Source of the DNA: Bradyrhizobium rifense
Lineage (GTDB): Bacteria; Pseudomonadota; Alphaproteobacteria; Rhizobiales; Xanthobacteraceae
Length of the DNA: 64,000 nucleotides
Reading direction: 5' to 3'
NCBI RefSeq assembly: GCF_008123425.1
Contig: NZ_VSSS01000038.1
Location: 1 to 64,000 of the forward strand
Both the position numbers and the translations under genes were made by a program. The notes beneath the pieces are model-generated. The model was not told the DNA's origin and ran no database searches. It worked only from the letters and a program-made list of their open reading frames with translations. Of this stretch, positions 8,201-17,123 are shown piece after piece (the stretch's first letter is position 1; every line of letters begins with the position of its first letter).

Positions 8201-9175
8201 ATGCCGTCAGGTCTCGTTATTGCGTCACAGAGGGTCCGCCCGAGCCTGGCTCTGGCTCTCGTTATTGGTGTGTCCACCCTTGGCGGGTGCACCACGTTCA
8301 AGCCGCCGCAAATCAGCTATGATAGCGATGTCCCGCCGGCTCCAGATCTGCCGGCGCTTGCCGACGATCGGCCGCGGCCGCTGCATGTCCCACCGGCCTG
8401 GAAGGCGGCGCGCGGCGGCAAGAACGCGGAAGCCAAGGAGCCGATCGAACGGATTGAGACCGCGAATGACGCCGCACGTGTGCAGCCGCGGAAGGCCGGC
8501 TACTTCAATGCGGTGCAGGTGTTTTCGTATAGTCCGGGCGCTCTCTATCAGGTCTATGCCGCGCCGGGGCAGATCACCGACATCGCCTTGGAGCCGGGCG
8601 AGCAACTGATCGGGTCGGGACCAGTTGCCGCGGGTGATACCGTGCGCTGGGTGGTCGGCGACACCGAAAGCGGCAGCAGCGACACGCGACGTGTGCACAT
8701 CATGGTGAAGCCGACACGACCGGCGATCGAGACCAATCTCGTCGTCAACACGGACCGGCGCACTTACCTGATCGAGCTCCGCTCCCGGGAAAAGCCCTAC
8801 ATGCCACAGGTCGCGTGGTTCTATCCGGAGGATCGGACCGCGCGTGGTCGATCTCTGCCGCCCACACCCGTCATCCCGGACCAGGCGCAGCGCCGTTACC
8901 GCTACGCCATCGAGGGAGACAGCCCACCCTGGCGTCCTGTCAATGCCTATGACGATGGACGCAAGGTCTACATCGAGTTTTCGCCCGGCGTCGGCCAAGG
9001 CGAGATGCCGCCGCTGTTCGTGATCGGGCCTGATGGCAAGACCGAGCTCGTCAACTATCGCGCTTACGGCAATGTGCTGATCGTCGACCGGCTGTTCGCG
9101 GCCGCGGAACTGAGGCTCGGCGAGGAGCACCAGCAGAAGGTCAGGATCGTCCGAACCGACGGGAGGTCGCTGTGA
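8201..9175 (+). CDS. trbG: TrbG, VirB9-like outer-membrane-associated lipoprotein
   Basis: 324-aa protein starting MPSGLVIASQRVRPSL, with a lipoprotein signal ending at the lipobox LGGC. The C-terminal VirB9/CagX domain is recognisable by VFSYSPGALYQVYAAPGQITDIALEPGE (8518-8610) and RRYRYAIEG. With TrbI and the lipoprotein layer it forms the outer-membrane core complex. An upstream ATG (8084) lies inside trbF and is rejected. The GTGA overlap couples it to trbI. Confidence 0.94.
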   Translation: MPSGLVIASQRVRPSLALALVIGVSTLGGCTTFKPPQISYDSDVPPAPDLPALADDRPRPLHVPPAWKAARGGKNAEAKEPIERIETANDAARVQPRKAGYFNAVQVFSYSPGALYQVYAAPGQITDIALEPGEQLIGSGPVAAGDTVRWVVGDTESGSSDTRRVHIMVKPTRPAIETNLVVNTDRRTYLIELRSREKPYMPQVAWFYPEDRTARGRSLPPTPVIPDQAQRRYRYAIEGDSPPWRPVNAYDDGRKVYIEFSPGVGQGEMPPLFVIGPDGKTELVNYRAYGNVLIVDRLFAAAELRLGEEHQQKVRIVRTDGRSL

Positions 9176-10377
9176 CAGAGACCGGCCAGCCGAATGACAC
9201 ACCCAAGGACGCTCCTCGGGTTAAGCCGCCGGAAAATATCGCCGAAACCCTTCGGCTCCGGCCAGATCGGCCGCAAGTTACGCGCCTATCGCGCAAGGTG
9301 CTTGCGGGCGGCAGCGCTCTTTTGCTGGTGCTCATCTCTGGTGCGGTGTTCTGGGCTCTGCAGGAGAAGCGATCACGCACGCCGGCCGCCGAGGAGCTTT
9401 ACGCGACCGACCACCACAATGTCGCCGATCAGCTTGCAACCTTGCCGAAGGATTATGCTGAGATCCCGAAGGAGGTGCCGCGCCTTGGACCACCTTTACC
9501 CGGCGATCTTGGCCGGCCGATCGTTGCTGCACAGGGCTCTTCGACGTCCAGCCCGCTCGGGGTTGACGCTGAACAGCAGCGCGTCAATCAGGAGAGCGAG
9601 GCGGCACGCACCAGCAAGGTGTTTGCCAGCACGAACGTCCGCGCACAGGCCCCTGCCACATCGGCAAGTGAAGCCCCATCAAATGCAGCGCCATCATCCG
9701 ACGAAGCATTCGCCCAGAATGGCCAGGATCGAAAACTTGCGTTCGTCAGTGCTTCCGTTGACCGTCGAACCACCAGTCCCGATCGCCTGGCAAGACCGGT
9801 CTCTCCCTTTGTGGTCCAGGCGGGAACGGTCATTCCGGCTGCTCTTATCACGGGGATTCGGTCCGACCTGCCTGGGCAGATCACGGCCCAAGTCACAGAA
9901 GCGGTATATGATTCTCCTACCGGGCGAGCTCGCCTTATCCCGCAAGGAGCCCGGTTGATCGGGACGTATGATAGTCAAGTCGCATTTGGCCAATCGCGCG
10001 TGCTCCTGGTGTGGACGCGCCTCATCATGCCAAACGGACGGTCGATCGTCCTGGAGCGGCAGCCGGGCGCAGATGTCGCGGGCTACTCTGGGCTTGAGGA
10101 TGAGGTCGACAACCATTGGAAGGAGCTGTTGGGGGCCGCTGCGCTTTCGACGCTGCTCGCCGTCAGCACCGAGGTGAATTCCGGATCGGATACGGGGAGC
10201 ACCAACAGCGACCTCATCGCTGCGCTCCGCCGTGGCACGGGGGACTCGATGAACCAGACGGGCCAGCAGGTGGTCCGCCGCAATCTCAACATCCAGCCGA
10301 CCTTGACGATTCGTCCGGGATTTCCGGTGCGGGTGATCGTCAATCGCGACCTGATGCTCGAACCATATAGAGGGTGA
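9172..10377 (+). CDS. trbI: TrbI, VirB10-like energy-sensing core protein
   Basis: 401-aa protein starting at GTG (GTGA overlap with trbG). It has a cytoplasmic N-terminus, one membrane helix (ALLLVLISGAVFWAL, residues ~45-60), a Pro/Ser-rich periplasmic linker and the C-terminal VirB10 beta-barrel domain with VQAGTVIPAALITGIRSDLPG and RLIPQGARLIGTYDSQV. It spans the envelope and transmits ATP energy to the outer-membrane pore. Length is normal and the gene appears intact. Confidence 0.95.
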   Translation: MTETGQPNDTPKDAPRVKPPENIAETLRLRPDRPQVTRLSRKVLAGGSALLLVLISGAVFWALQEKRSRTPAAEELYATDHHNVADQLATLPKDYAEIPKEVPRLGPPLPGDLGRPIVAAQGSSTSSPLGVDAEQQRVNQESEAARTSKVFASTNVRAQAPATSASEAPSNAAPSSDEAFAQNGQDRKLAFVSASVDRRTTSPDRLARPVSPFVVQAGTVIPAALITGIRSDLPGQITAQVTEAVYDSPTGRARLIPQGARLIGTYDSQVAFGQSRVLLVWTRLIMPNGRSIVLERQPGADVAGYSGLEDEVDNHWKELLGAAALSTLLAVSTEVNSGSDTGSTNSDLIAALRRGTGDSMNQTGQQVVRRNLNIQPTLTIRPGFPVRVIVNRDLMLEPYRG

Positions 10378-10383
10378 GGTACT

Positions 10384-10626
10384 ATGGCCAAGCTTAAACT
10401 TGGAGCGCTCGAGGACGATAAGCCGATCAAGATTACGCATGAACTCCCGGCGAGCGTTCACAGGGATATCGTGGCGTACGCCGAAATTCTGGCACAGGAA
10501 ACGGGGCAACCGGTCCAGGATCCGGCCAAACTGATTGCACCGATGTTGGCGCGGTTCATGGCAGCGGACCGGAATTTCCGCAAGGCTCGACGCGCGCGTC
10601 AACGTCCGAGCGGAGGCGAGGGGTAG
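10384..10626 (+). CDS. DUF2274 protein at the end of the trb operon
   Basis: An 80-aa soluble protein (KLKLGALEDDKPIKITHELPASVHRDIVAYAEIL). It belongs to the small DUF2274 family that regularly closes trb operons in rhizobial ICEs and their relatives; its function is unknown. The start lies 6 bases after the trbI stop, within GGGTGAGGTACTATG. It overlaps the 3' end of the convergent LysR pseudogene by 28 bp. Confidence 0.88.
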   Translation: MAKLKLGALEDDKPIKITHELPASVHRDIVAYAEILAQETGQPVQDPAKLIAPMLARFMAADRNFRKARRARQRPSGGEG

Positions 10627-11552
10627 CGCTCAGAAAGCAAGTTCAAGAAGGCAGCCAACGCGGGGTTTTCGTTGTCGTCTCGCCAGTATGCCGAAAAGTC
10701 GAATCGGCTCGGGCCGGCTCCGTCGCGCAATTCGCGGTAGACGAGGCCTGCATAGTTGATGCCCATGTCGGATTCCAGCACCAGGCTGATTCCTGTGTTC
10801 ATCCTGATCAGGCTCTTGATGATACCACGGCTGACGTCGTGGCGCTCGAGTTTAGGACGGTCCTCAGGCGACACGAGCTTGGAAATCAGAAGATCTTCAA
10901 ACTCTTTTCCCGGATCGTAATGGCTCAGCAGGACCGTCTCGCCGCGCAGGTCAGTTCAATAGACTGTGTCGCGCGCGGTGAGGGGATGATCATGGGGTAA
11001 GGCGACCAGAACACGTTCGCTCCACAGCGGCATCACTCGGTTGTCGAGTAACGGCAGGTTCCCTGTGACGATCAAGATATCGAGAACGCCGTTGCGAAGT
11101 GCCGTCGCGAGGCGTGTTCGTGATTTCTCGATCGTCACAAGCTCGATTTGCGGGAATCGCTGCTTGAAATCCAGCAAGGACGTCTGCAGGTTGCCAATGG
11201 AAAGTGAAGTGCAGAGCCCGACACTCAGCCGGCCGGCCTCGCTGTTCCGAACGGCCCTCGCGGTCGCGATGAGAGCATCGAACTCCTCCAGAATTGTCCT
11301 TGCCAGGCGAAGAACACTTCGGCCTGCCTGCGTTGGGCGCACACCACCGCTGAAGCGCTCGAAAACCGCAACTCCCAGGTGATATTCGATCTCGCTGATT
11401 CTTCGGCTGAGACTCGATTGTTGTGTTCTCAGCAATTCCGCCGCTTGACGGAGGCTGCCACAATCAGCCGCAGCTACGACCGATTGCAGGTGCTTCAGTT
11501 CGATTGCCTTGCTGGCTTGAAGGGAGGGTGTTGCTCGACGTGGTTTGTGCAT
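10599..11552 (-). pseudogene. LysR-family regulator broken by an in-frame stop
   Basis: Read on the minus strand from 11552, the first ~198 codons give a LysR N-terminal helix-turn-helix (LKHLQSVVAAADCGSLRQAA) and half of the effector domain, ending at TGA (10956-10958). The same frame then continues without shift for 118 codons (TDLRGETVLLSHYDPG... to PSPPLGR) to a normal stop. A single base change, most simply TGG to TGA (VYW|TDLRGE), would explain this. LysR genes are commonly found just after the trb operon in related elements. Either the regulator is dead or only a DNA-binding N-terminal fragment is made. Confidence 0.88.
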
Positions 11553-11623
11553 CGTAAGTCTTAAGCAGATGGGCTTTCCGCTCCAATGCGCAGCAATGCC
11601 CCGATTGTACTTACTTCTAGATC

Positions 11624-12256
11624 CTAGGCGGCCGCTTGGATGACTGGAGCCCAGAGCACCGGACCTGAGATGTGTCCCGGTTTGCGGATGCCATGCAACG
11701 CTTCGGGCGAGACCTCCAGGTATCCAGCAATGGCCGTGCTGTTTCCGAGAGGACGAGCTTTTCCGATTTTACGGAGCGGCCAGCCCGCGCGGCGAAGAAT
11801 GCGTTCCATCCGGGCGTCAGTGACGGTAACGATTTCGGTCAATTCAATCGAAAGGCCGAATTCAATCATGCCCGCAAACAGCTCGTAAGTAGCAGCAGCA
11901 AGTCCACCATTTGCCTTCGGCGCATCCGGAGGAACATCGAGCGCGAATCGGCTGCTCTCCCAAATCCGGTCGCTTCGTGGCGCCGGCTGGCCGTCCAGAA
12001 GGATCGGGAAGGTGTCTCTCAGCATGGTTGGGCCGTTCGAAGGCAGAAGGCGGACGCAACCCTGAAGACGTCCAGCGTTCGAGCGGTTCAGGAGGTGCAC
12101 GGGTCGAAGGACGTCAAACTCGTCGACTTCCATCTCGCCGCTGACCTCGACGTTCCAGTCCAGGCGCTGTTTGAAAACGCGATACCGCAGCCGGTGCATC
12201 TCGGTGAGATCGTCGACGAATTCGCCGTAGTACTCCGGCGTGATGAGCTGCATCAT
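11624..12256 (-). CDS. luxI: LuxI-family N-acyl-homoserine lactone synthase
   Basis: 210-aa autoinducer synthase (TraI type in conjugative elements) that makes an acyl-homoserine lactone from S-adenosylmethionine and acyl-ACP/CoA. The conserved residues are present: LRYRVFKQRLDW (Arg, Phe, Trp), the acidic pair in EVDEFD, GCVRLLP and the WESSRFAL motif with Glu and Arg. The start ATGATG has a strong ribosome binding site, AAGGAGG. A lux box lies 55-74 bases upstream, and luxR is upstream on the same strand. The acyl chain length cannot be read from sequence alone. Confidence 0.94.
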   Translation of the reverse strand: MMQLITPEYYGEFVDDLTEMHRLRYRVFKQRLDWNVEVSGEMEVDEFDVLRPVHLLNRSNAGRLQGCVRLLPSNGPTMLRDTFPILLDGQPAPRSDRIWESSRFALDVPPDAPKANGGLAAATYELFAGMIEFGLSIELTEIVTVTDARMERILRRAGWPLRKIGKARPLGNSTAIAGYLEVSPEALHGIRKPGHISGPVLWAPVIQAAA

Positions 12257-12310
12257 TCTTGCCTCCTTGCCTTGCTTCAGGCAAGCAAGCAGAGAAGGCA
12301 GGAGAGCACA

Positions 12311-12330
12311 TCCTGTGGAGTTGCACAGGT
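12311..12330 (-). promoter_or_regulatory. lux box upstream of luxI
   Basis: TCCTGTGGAGTTGCACAGGT has perfect CCTGTG/CACAGG arms around a 6-bp centre. It agrees with the Vibrio fischeri lux box consensus (ACCTGT...ACAGGT) at most of the fixed positions. It lies between the luxR stop and the luxI start, the position expected for autoinduction of luxI by the adjacent LuxR protein. Confidence 0.75.
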
Positions 12331-12350
12331 GCTTGCAGCTTGTGGTTGAT

Positions 12351-13073
12351 CTATTTTCGAGATTTTGACTCGGTCAACAGCACGATCGCTTGACGAAGCG
12401 AGCTGACGCCAAGCTTCGCGCGCGCGTTATCCAGGTGAAATCCCGCGGTTCGCTCTGCGATGCCGAGAATGATCCCAATCTCCCCAGCTGATTTGCCGCG
12501 CGCGGACCATTCGAGACACTGGTACTCGCGAGGAGACAGCACCACCCCACCGACCATGCGATCTATCGTCCAGAAACGTTTTGCATGTGCATGGAAAAAC
12601 GTTGCGATTAACCGCAGGCTCTGGGCGTGCTCGATCAGCGAGCGCTTGAAACCAGTTCGATTATCGTCGCTTGCAAAGCTCAGCGCGGCGAGCGCGCCCC
12701 TGTCATCGTGGATAGGGAATGTAAATCCGCAGCGAATCCCAAATTTGGCGGCTTCTTCGAACAGAGCGCGTTCTGCCTCTGACCGATTTCGCGCTTCGAA
12801 TCCAAGTCCCCATTGGAAGGGCTTAGGCTGGCGCATTGCCCGACGTACCACCGGATCGACGGATTCGTAGCCGCGCTGCAGATAGATGGCGGTCCATGAG
12901 GGTGGATATGTCGAGATCAGATTGGGTGCACTGCCCGCCCTACTGGGAAAAGCGAGATATGCGAAGCACGACAGTTCGAGCGCAGCGGCGACTTCGGCCA
13001 TGCTCTGCTGAGCTGCGTCTCGATGCGTGCTTTCGGTCAATTGCTCTGCAAATCTTTGAAAAACCCGATCCAT
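12351..13073 (-). CDS. luxR: LuxR-family quorum-sensing activator
   Basis: 240-aa LuxR/TraR-type regulator starting MDRVFQRFAEQL. The N-terminal autoinducer-binding domain keeps Trp, Tyr, Asp-Pro and Trp (SWTAIYLQRGYESVDP, FQWG). The C-terminal GerE helix-turn-helix is LSPREYQCLEWSARGKSAGEIG... TAGFHLDNARAKLGV. A 10-codon upstream extension to 13103 exists but is not family-like. The gene sits directly upstream of luxI, with the lux box between them, so it probably senses the signal made by LuxI. In ICEs such pairs control excision or transfer; the target genes of this one are not visible. Confidence 0.93.
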   Translation of the reverse strand: MDRVFQRFAEQLTESTHRDAAQQSMAEVAAALELSCFAYLAFPSRAGSAPNLISTYPPSWTAIYLQRGYESVDPVVRRAMRQPKPFQWGLGFEARNRSEAERALFEEAAKFGIRCGFTFPIHDDRGALAALSFASDDNRTGFKRSLIEHAQSLRLIATFFHAHAKRFWTIDRMVGGVVLSPREYQCLEWSARGKSAGEIGIILGIAERTAGFHLDNARAKLGVSSLRQAIVLLTESKSRK

Positions 13074-13103
13074 CGTTGATGAACCCGCGGGCCTCCCTCG
13101 CAA

Positions 13104-13484
13104 GCGCTACTCGCATTACAGATCGAGCATCACTGCGAATGGGGCAAAACAACGAAGAAGCCCATCTATTCCGGCTTCGATCGATCTCGATCGCGAGACC
13201 CTGCATCGGGTCGTTGAGGCGTATCGGGTCAGCCGAGTCCTCGCGCTCAGTTGTGATATCATCGCGACCAAGTCCGCGAACTCCGTCGTCTGTTTGAAAT
13301 CCTGTAAGAGGGCGCCGAAGATCGCCGGATTACTGCGTTCTTTGCGTTCCAAGTTGGAGGTTTGTTCGGCACTTGCGATCTGATCGTCACGCCGCAACTT
13401 AGTAACCATGCGTCTTCTTGGATAACGAGAAATTGGATCCGGGAATCACCGCCCCGGGGCCCCGGCGGCAAGAGCGTGCAAGAT
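13104..13484. other. Gene-free stretch between luxR and the crotonase gene
   Basis: About 380 bases. Short frames on both strands (for example 13116-13409 minus) give Arg/Ser-rich sequences with no family resemblance. It marks the change from conjugation genes to metabolic cargo. Confidence 0.5.
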
Positions 13485-14270
13485 TCATACGGCCGCGAAG
13501 CCAGGAAGGCGGCGCTCGGACCAGGCCTTCAGCCCTTCCTGAGCATCGGCGCAAGAGAGACTTTCAAAGAATCTCGCGTTGATCTCTGCCGGATCGGCGG
13601 TGCCTCGGCAAATTGAATTGAGCGACGCCTTGAGGCCGCGGAGCGAAGCCGGAGAACGCTGAGCGAGCATTCCGGCAACGACCTCCAATCGCGCTTCGAA
13701 CCTGTCGGGCGTACAGCTTTCGGTGAGAAAGCCGATCCGCAACATCGTGGCGGTGTCAATCTGCTCCCCCATTAGAAACAACCGCTTGGCCTCGGGCAAG
13801 CCGAGTCTCTCTACGTATCGGCGGAGACCGGAATGGTAGTACTGGATGCCTAGCCGTGCAGGAGACATCTGCAAACGACAACCTTCGACCCCGATGCGGA
13901 AGTCGCACGCGAGCGCGAAGTCAGTGGCTCCCCCGTAGACATTCCCATTAAGTCCGCACACCGTCGGGATCGGCAACGCTTCGAGCAAGTCGCACATAGC
14001 CGCAAACGCGGCGGTGCACTCCACGGCTCGCTCGCTTGACAGCGTGTCGAGGTCAAATCCCGAGCTGAAGCTCGGTCCGCTGGCCGTGACGATTAGAACC
14101 CGCAGGCCCTTGTGTCCCGCCAATTCTCTTAGCATCGCCGAAAGCGCTTCGATGTCCGCCGGCTCGAACCGATTGTGCTGCTGCGGCCTGTTCAAAAGGA
14201 TCCACGCGCTCGTTTCAGAGACACGCAACGTCGGCAGCCCCGACCGCTCAAGTGCTTTCTCCGGATCCAT
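13485..14270 (-). CDS. Crotonase-superfamily protein, possibly an acyl-CoA decarboxylase
   Basis: 261-aa enoyl-CoA hydratase/isomerase fold protein starting MDPEKALERSGLP (a start 7 codons earlier at 14291 is also possible). The CoA-binding/oxyanion motifs FSSGFDLDTL and NGNVYGGATDFALACDFRI are present, but the two hydratase glutamates are not: the first site reads Asp, and the second region reads MSPARLGIQYY. That last motif resembles the MTPVNLGVPY of E. coli methylmalonyl-CoA decarboxylase (YgfG/ScpB), recalled from memory; the YgfG active-site His is Phe here. Next to a malonyl-CoA synthetase this suggests action on malonyl-CoA. Divergent from the GntR gene, with which it shares a ~60-80 bp promoter region. 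Confidence 0.85.
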   Translation of the reverse strand: MDPEKALERSGLPTLRVSETSAWILLNRPQQHNRFEPADIEALSAMLRELAGHKGLRVLIVTASGPSFSSGFDLDTLSSERAVECTAAFAAMCDLLEALPIPTVCGLNGNVYGGATDFALACDFRIGVEGCRLQMSPARLGIQYYHSGLRRYVERLGLPEAKRLFLMGEQIDTATMLRIGFLTESCTPDRFEARLEVVAGMLAQRSPASLRGLKASLNSICRGTADPAEINARFFESLSCADAQEGLKAWSERRLPGFAAV

Positions 14271-14352
14271 AGGGTGTTTTATTGTTCTCAAAAAAAATAT
14301 CTGTCAAGATGGAAATGTCTGGGCTTACTGCAAGGGTCGCTTTCATGGGGAG

Positions 14353-15033
14353 ATGGTCGTGGATTCCGCTTTGCTGACCAAGAAGCCATACCGAACAGAG
14401 GAGATCGCGCAGTGGATTCGCCACGAGATCGAGTCAGGCGCCTTTCCGCCGGGCTCGCGTTTGGAGGAGCGGCCACTCTCAGAACGGTTCGGCGTCTCGA
14501 AAACGCCGGTGCGCGAGGCCCTTATCCAGCTTTCTTCGATCGGCTTGGTTGAGTTGCGTCAGCGTCGTGGCGCTATCGTTACGCTGCTTAGCGTCGAGCA
14601 GGTGATCTCGATGTTCGAGGTCATGACCGAGCTCGAAAGCATGGCGGCCAGGCTCGCCGCGTCGCGGATCTCGCCTGACCTTCGGGAGGAGCTGGCCGAG
14701 ATTCACCGGCGCAGCGCGGCATTCATTCCGACCCAGGACTTCGAGAAGTACGACGCGATCAATAGGGAATTTCACGAGCTGATCTATCGCTGTTCGTGCA
14801 ACGATTATCTCGAAACGAGCATCAAGGATGTCCGCGGTCGCTTACGCGTGTATCGCAGGTACCCCTTTCAGAAGCCAGGTCGCATCCGCCGCTCGTTCGC
14901 TGATCACGCCCAGATCCTCGAGGCCATATTGAGGGGCGACGAGGAGACGGCCGGGAGCGCGATGCGAGATCACATCAGCGTTGGCGGCCGCGTGTTCGCA
15001 GACCTAATTGCCGAAATGGGACGGCGCTCCTGA
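14353..15033 (+). CDS. GntR/FadR-type regulator of the malonate genes
   Basis: 226-aa regulator of the FCD subgroup. The N-terminal winged helix reads GSRLEERPLSERFGVSKTPV followed by REALIQLSSIGLVE. The C-terminal FCD domain carries its likely metal ligands in YDAINREFHELI (Asp, His), FADHAQILEAI and AMRDHI (two His). Start ATG 14353 follows GGGGAG directly; the frame is open to 14014, but that part overlaps the divergent gene. Position beside matB and the crotonase gene resembles MatR of the rhizobial matRABC locus. Its ligand (malonate or malonyl-CoA) is inferred. Confidence 0.85.
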   Translation: MVVDSALLTKKPYRTEEIAQWIRHEIESGAFPPGSRLEERPLSERFGVSKTPVREALIQLSSIGLVELRQRRGAIVTLLSVEQVISMFEVMTELESMAARLAASRISPDLREELAEIHRRSAAFIPTQDFEKYDAINREFHELIYRCSCNDYLETSIKDVRGRLRVYRRYPFQKPGRIRRSFADHAQILEAILRGDEETAGSAMRDHISVGGRVFADLIAEMGRRS

Positions 15034-15510
15034 CCAAGGACTGATCTGGAGGCCTAACAGCTCAACCCGCTGATTGGAATTGGGTCACCTCCGAGCTGCA
15101 TTGAATCGAGTAAACGCGAATGACATCGGAAAACACCGATGGACACATCAAGCGTGGGCCAGCTTTCATCACCTCTCGACGCACAGCTACGTAAGTGCAA
15201 CTGGACGCACCGACGAAAAGCTGCATGAAGCCCCTCGCGCGCCGCAAAAGCCCCGAACGGTTGTGAAGCTCCTCCAGGCGGGAGAGGGCCGACTCGATCC
15301 CGACTAATCCATTGCGGAAAGTTCGGCTAATTCCCTTCCCTTTGCGACGCACTCAAGGCTGCCGCCAAAGGCGTCATATTGTTTTTCCCTTGAAAGATAT
15401 TTTTTTTACTCGTATTAAAACATCAAAATTCGTTGAAAAGGCAGTTAGGGGCTCCCCACCACTTAGCGCGGGTTGCGCCCCGGAGACCCAAAACGAAGAC
15501 GGCTCAAATC
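15034..15510. other. Long leader upstream of matB
   Basis: About 480 bases without a convincing gene. The last 130 bases are AT-rich, with a T run near 15400 and ATTAAAACATCAAAATTCG. This is the likely promoter region for the synthetase gene. Small frames (15062-15352 minus, 15074-15307 plus) show no family resemblance. Confidence 0.45.
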
Positions 15511-17046
15511 ATGACTGATGCAAATTTCTACCGGTTGTTCGAGACCTGGCTGCAACTGGAGCCAACCGGCGCGGTCTTCGAGCTCGAGACCGGCGAGACG
15601 CTCACGCGCGAATGGCTTCACGTCCTGTCAGGACGTTATGCGAATGCATTGCGGCGATCCGGATGCGCAACCGGTGATCGCGTCGCGGTCCAACTGGAAA
15701 AGTCGGCGCACGCGTTCGCCTTGTACCTCGCCTGCTTGCGTGCAGGATTTTGCTATTTGCCGATGAACACCGCGTACCGGCCAGCCGAATTGGCTTATCT
15801 CCTGCAGGATGCTCAGCCGGCGGTATTCTTCACGGGACTAACCGCGGAAGCTCTTGCGGCGGAGATCGTACCAGCGACAACGAAGGCCTTCACCTTCGGT
15901 CCACAAGGAGAAGGGACGTTCGCGGCCATCGTTGAATTGGTAGATCCAACATACCGGACGATCGAGCTGAGTGGAAGCGCCCCGGCCGCGCTTCTCTATA
16001 CGTCCGGTACCACCGGACGCCCTAAAGGTGCTCTCATCAGCCATGGTGCGCTCTCGTACTCTGCGCAGACCTTGAGCGAACTCTGGGGCTTCTCCGCATC
16101 GGACGTTCTCCTCCACACTCTGCCGATCTTCCACAGCCACGGACTTTTCATTTCGTTCAACCTAGCTCTGGCAAGCGGAGCGCGGCTGCTTCTTCAAAGC
16201 AAGTTCGATGCTGCCGATGTACTCAAGGCCCTTCCGCGTTCGACCGTATTCATGGGCGTGCCGACCTATTACCATCGATTGCTGACGAGCCCGTTGCTAA
16301 ACAGTGATCGGTGCAGACGAGTGCGACTTTTCGTATCGGGGTCCGCACCTCTTTCCGCGGATGTGCATGGCCAATTCGAAGCCCGCACCGGTCATCGTAT
16401 TCTGGAACGTTATGGTTCGACGGAAGCAATGATCCTCTGCTCGAATCCATTGGAAGGCGAGCGCAAGCCAAGTTCAGTAGGGCTTCCGATTCCTGGAGTC
16501 GATCTGCGCATCAGTGGAAGTAGCGATGAGGTTTTGAAAGCGGGAACTATCGGAATGATTCAAGCGCGAGGGCCAGGCCTGTTTTCCGGTTACTGGAATA
16601 GGCCGGACCAGACCCGCGAGGAATTCACAGCCGACGGCTTCTTCCGCACTGGCGATCTGGGATTTGTCGATGACCAAGGATACGTATCGATCACCGGCCG
16701 AGCCAAGGATCTCATTATCAGCGGCGGCTACAATGTCTATCCCGCCGAGATAGAAGCAGTGATCGACGAAATGCCCTCTGTTCAAGAGTCAGCAGTCGTC
16801 GGTGCCCCGCATCCCGACTTCGGCGAGTGTGTCGTAGCTTTCGTCATCCCTTCAGACAAAGAGCTCCCGCCGACCGCCGGCGAAGTGATTCAGCGTGTCA
16901 AGGATCGTCTCGCAAACTACAAGGTCCCCAAGCAGGTGGTCGTTGTCAATGAACTGCCGCGGAATACGATGGGCAAGGTTATGAAGAAAGAGCTTCGGAG
17001 CTCGCTCGCTGAGCCATCGCGACGCCTCGTCACCGGGGCCCAATAA
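15511..17046 (+). CDS. matB: Malonyl-CoA synthetase (MatB-like acyl-CoA ligase)
   Basis: 511-aa AMP-forming ligase that would convert malonate, CoA and ATP to malonyl-CoA. The AMP-binding P-loop LLYTSGTTGRPKGALISH is present, followed by the MatB-type stretch LLHTLPIFHSHGLFISFNLA and FMGVPTYYHRLL, then YGSTEAMI, the A8 hinge GRAKDLIISGGYNVYPAEIE and the catalytic Lys in PRNTMGKVMKKELR. Start ATG 15511 (MTDANFYRLF) is preferred over the open frame from 15433. No malonyl-CoA decarboxylase matA or transporter matC is next to it; a crotonase-family gene and two amidases are. Methylmalonate or another short diacid is a possible alternative substrate. Confidence 0.88.
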   Translation: MTDANFYRLFETWLQLEPTGAVFELETGETLTREWLHVLSGRYANALRRSGCATGDRVAVQLEKSAHAFALYLACLRAGFCYLPMNTAYRPAELAYLLQDAQPAVFFTGLTAEALAAEIVPATTKAFTFGPQGEGTFAAIVELVDPTYRTIELSGSAPAALLYTSGTTGRPKGALISHGALSYSAQTLSELWGFSASDVLLHTLPIFHSHGLFISFNLALASGARLLLQSKFDAADVLKALPRSTVFMGVPTYYHRLLTSPLLNSDRCRRVRLFVSGSAPLSADVHGQFEARTGHRILERYGSTEAMILCSNPLEGERKPSSVGLPIPGVDLRISGSSDEVLKAGTIGMIQARGPGLFSGYWNRPDQTREEFTADGFFRTGDLGFVDDQGYVSITGRAKDLIISGGYNVYPAEIEAVIDEMPSVQESAVVGAPHPDFGECVVAFVIPSDKELPPTAGEVIQRVKDRLANYKVPKQVVVVNELPRNTMGKVMKKELRSSLAEPSRRLVTGAQ

Positions 17047-17123
17047 CACACTTCAATCGTTCAGCGCGGTTGGAGCAATCCTGTCTTTAGCTCGTCCAGC
17101 AACTCAACTCCGAGGATAATCCG

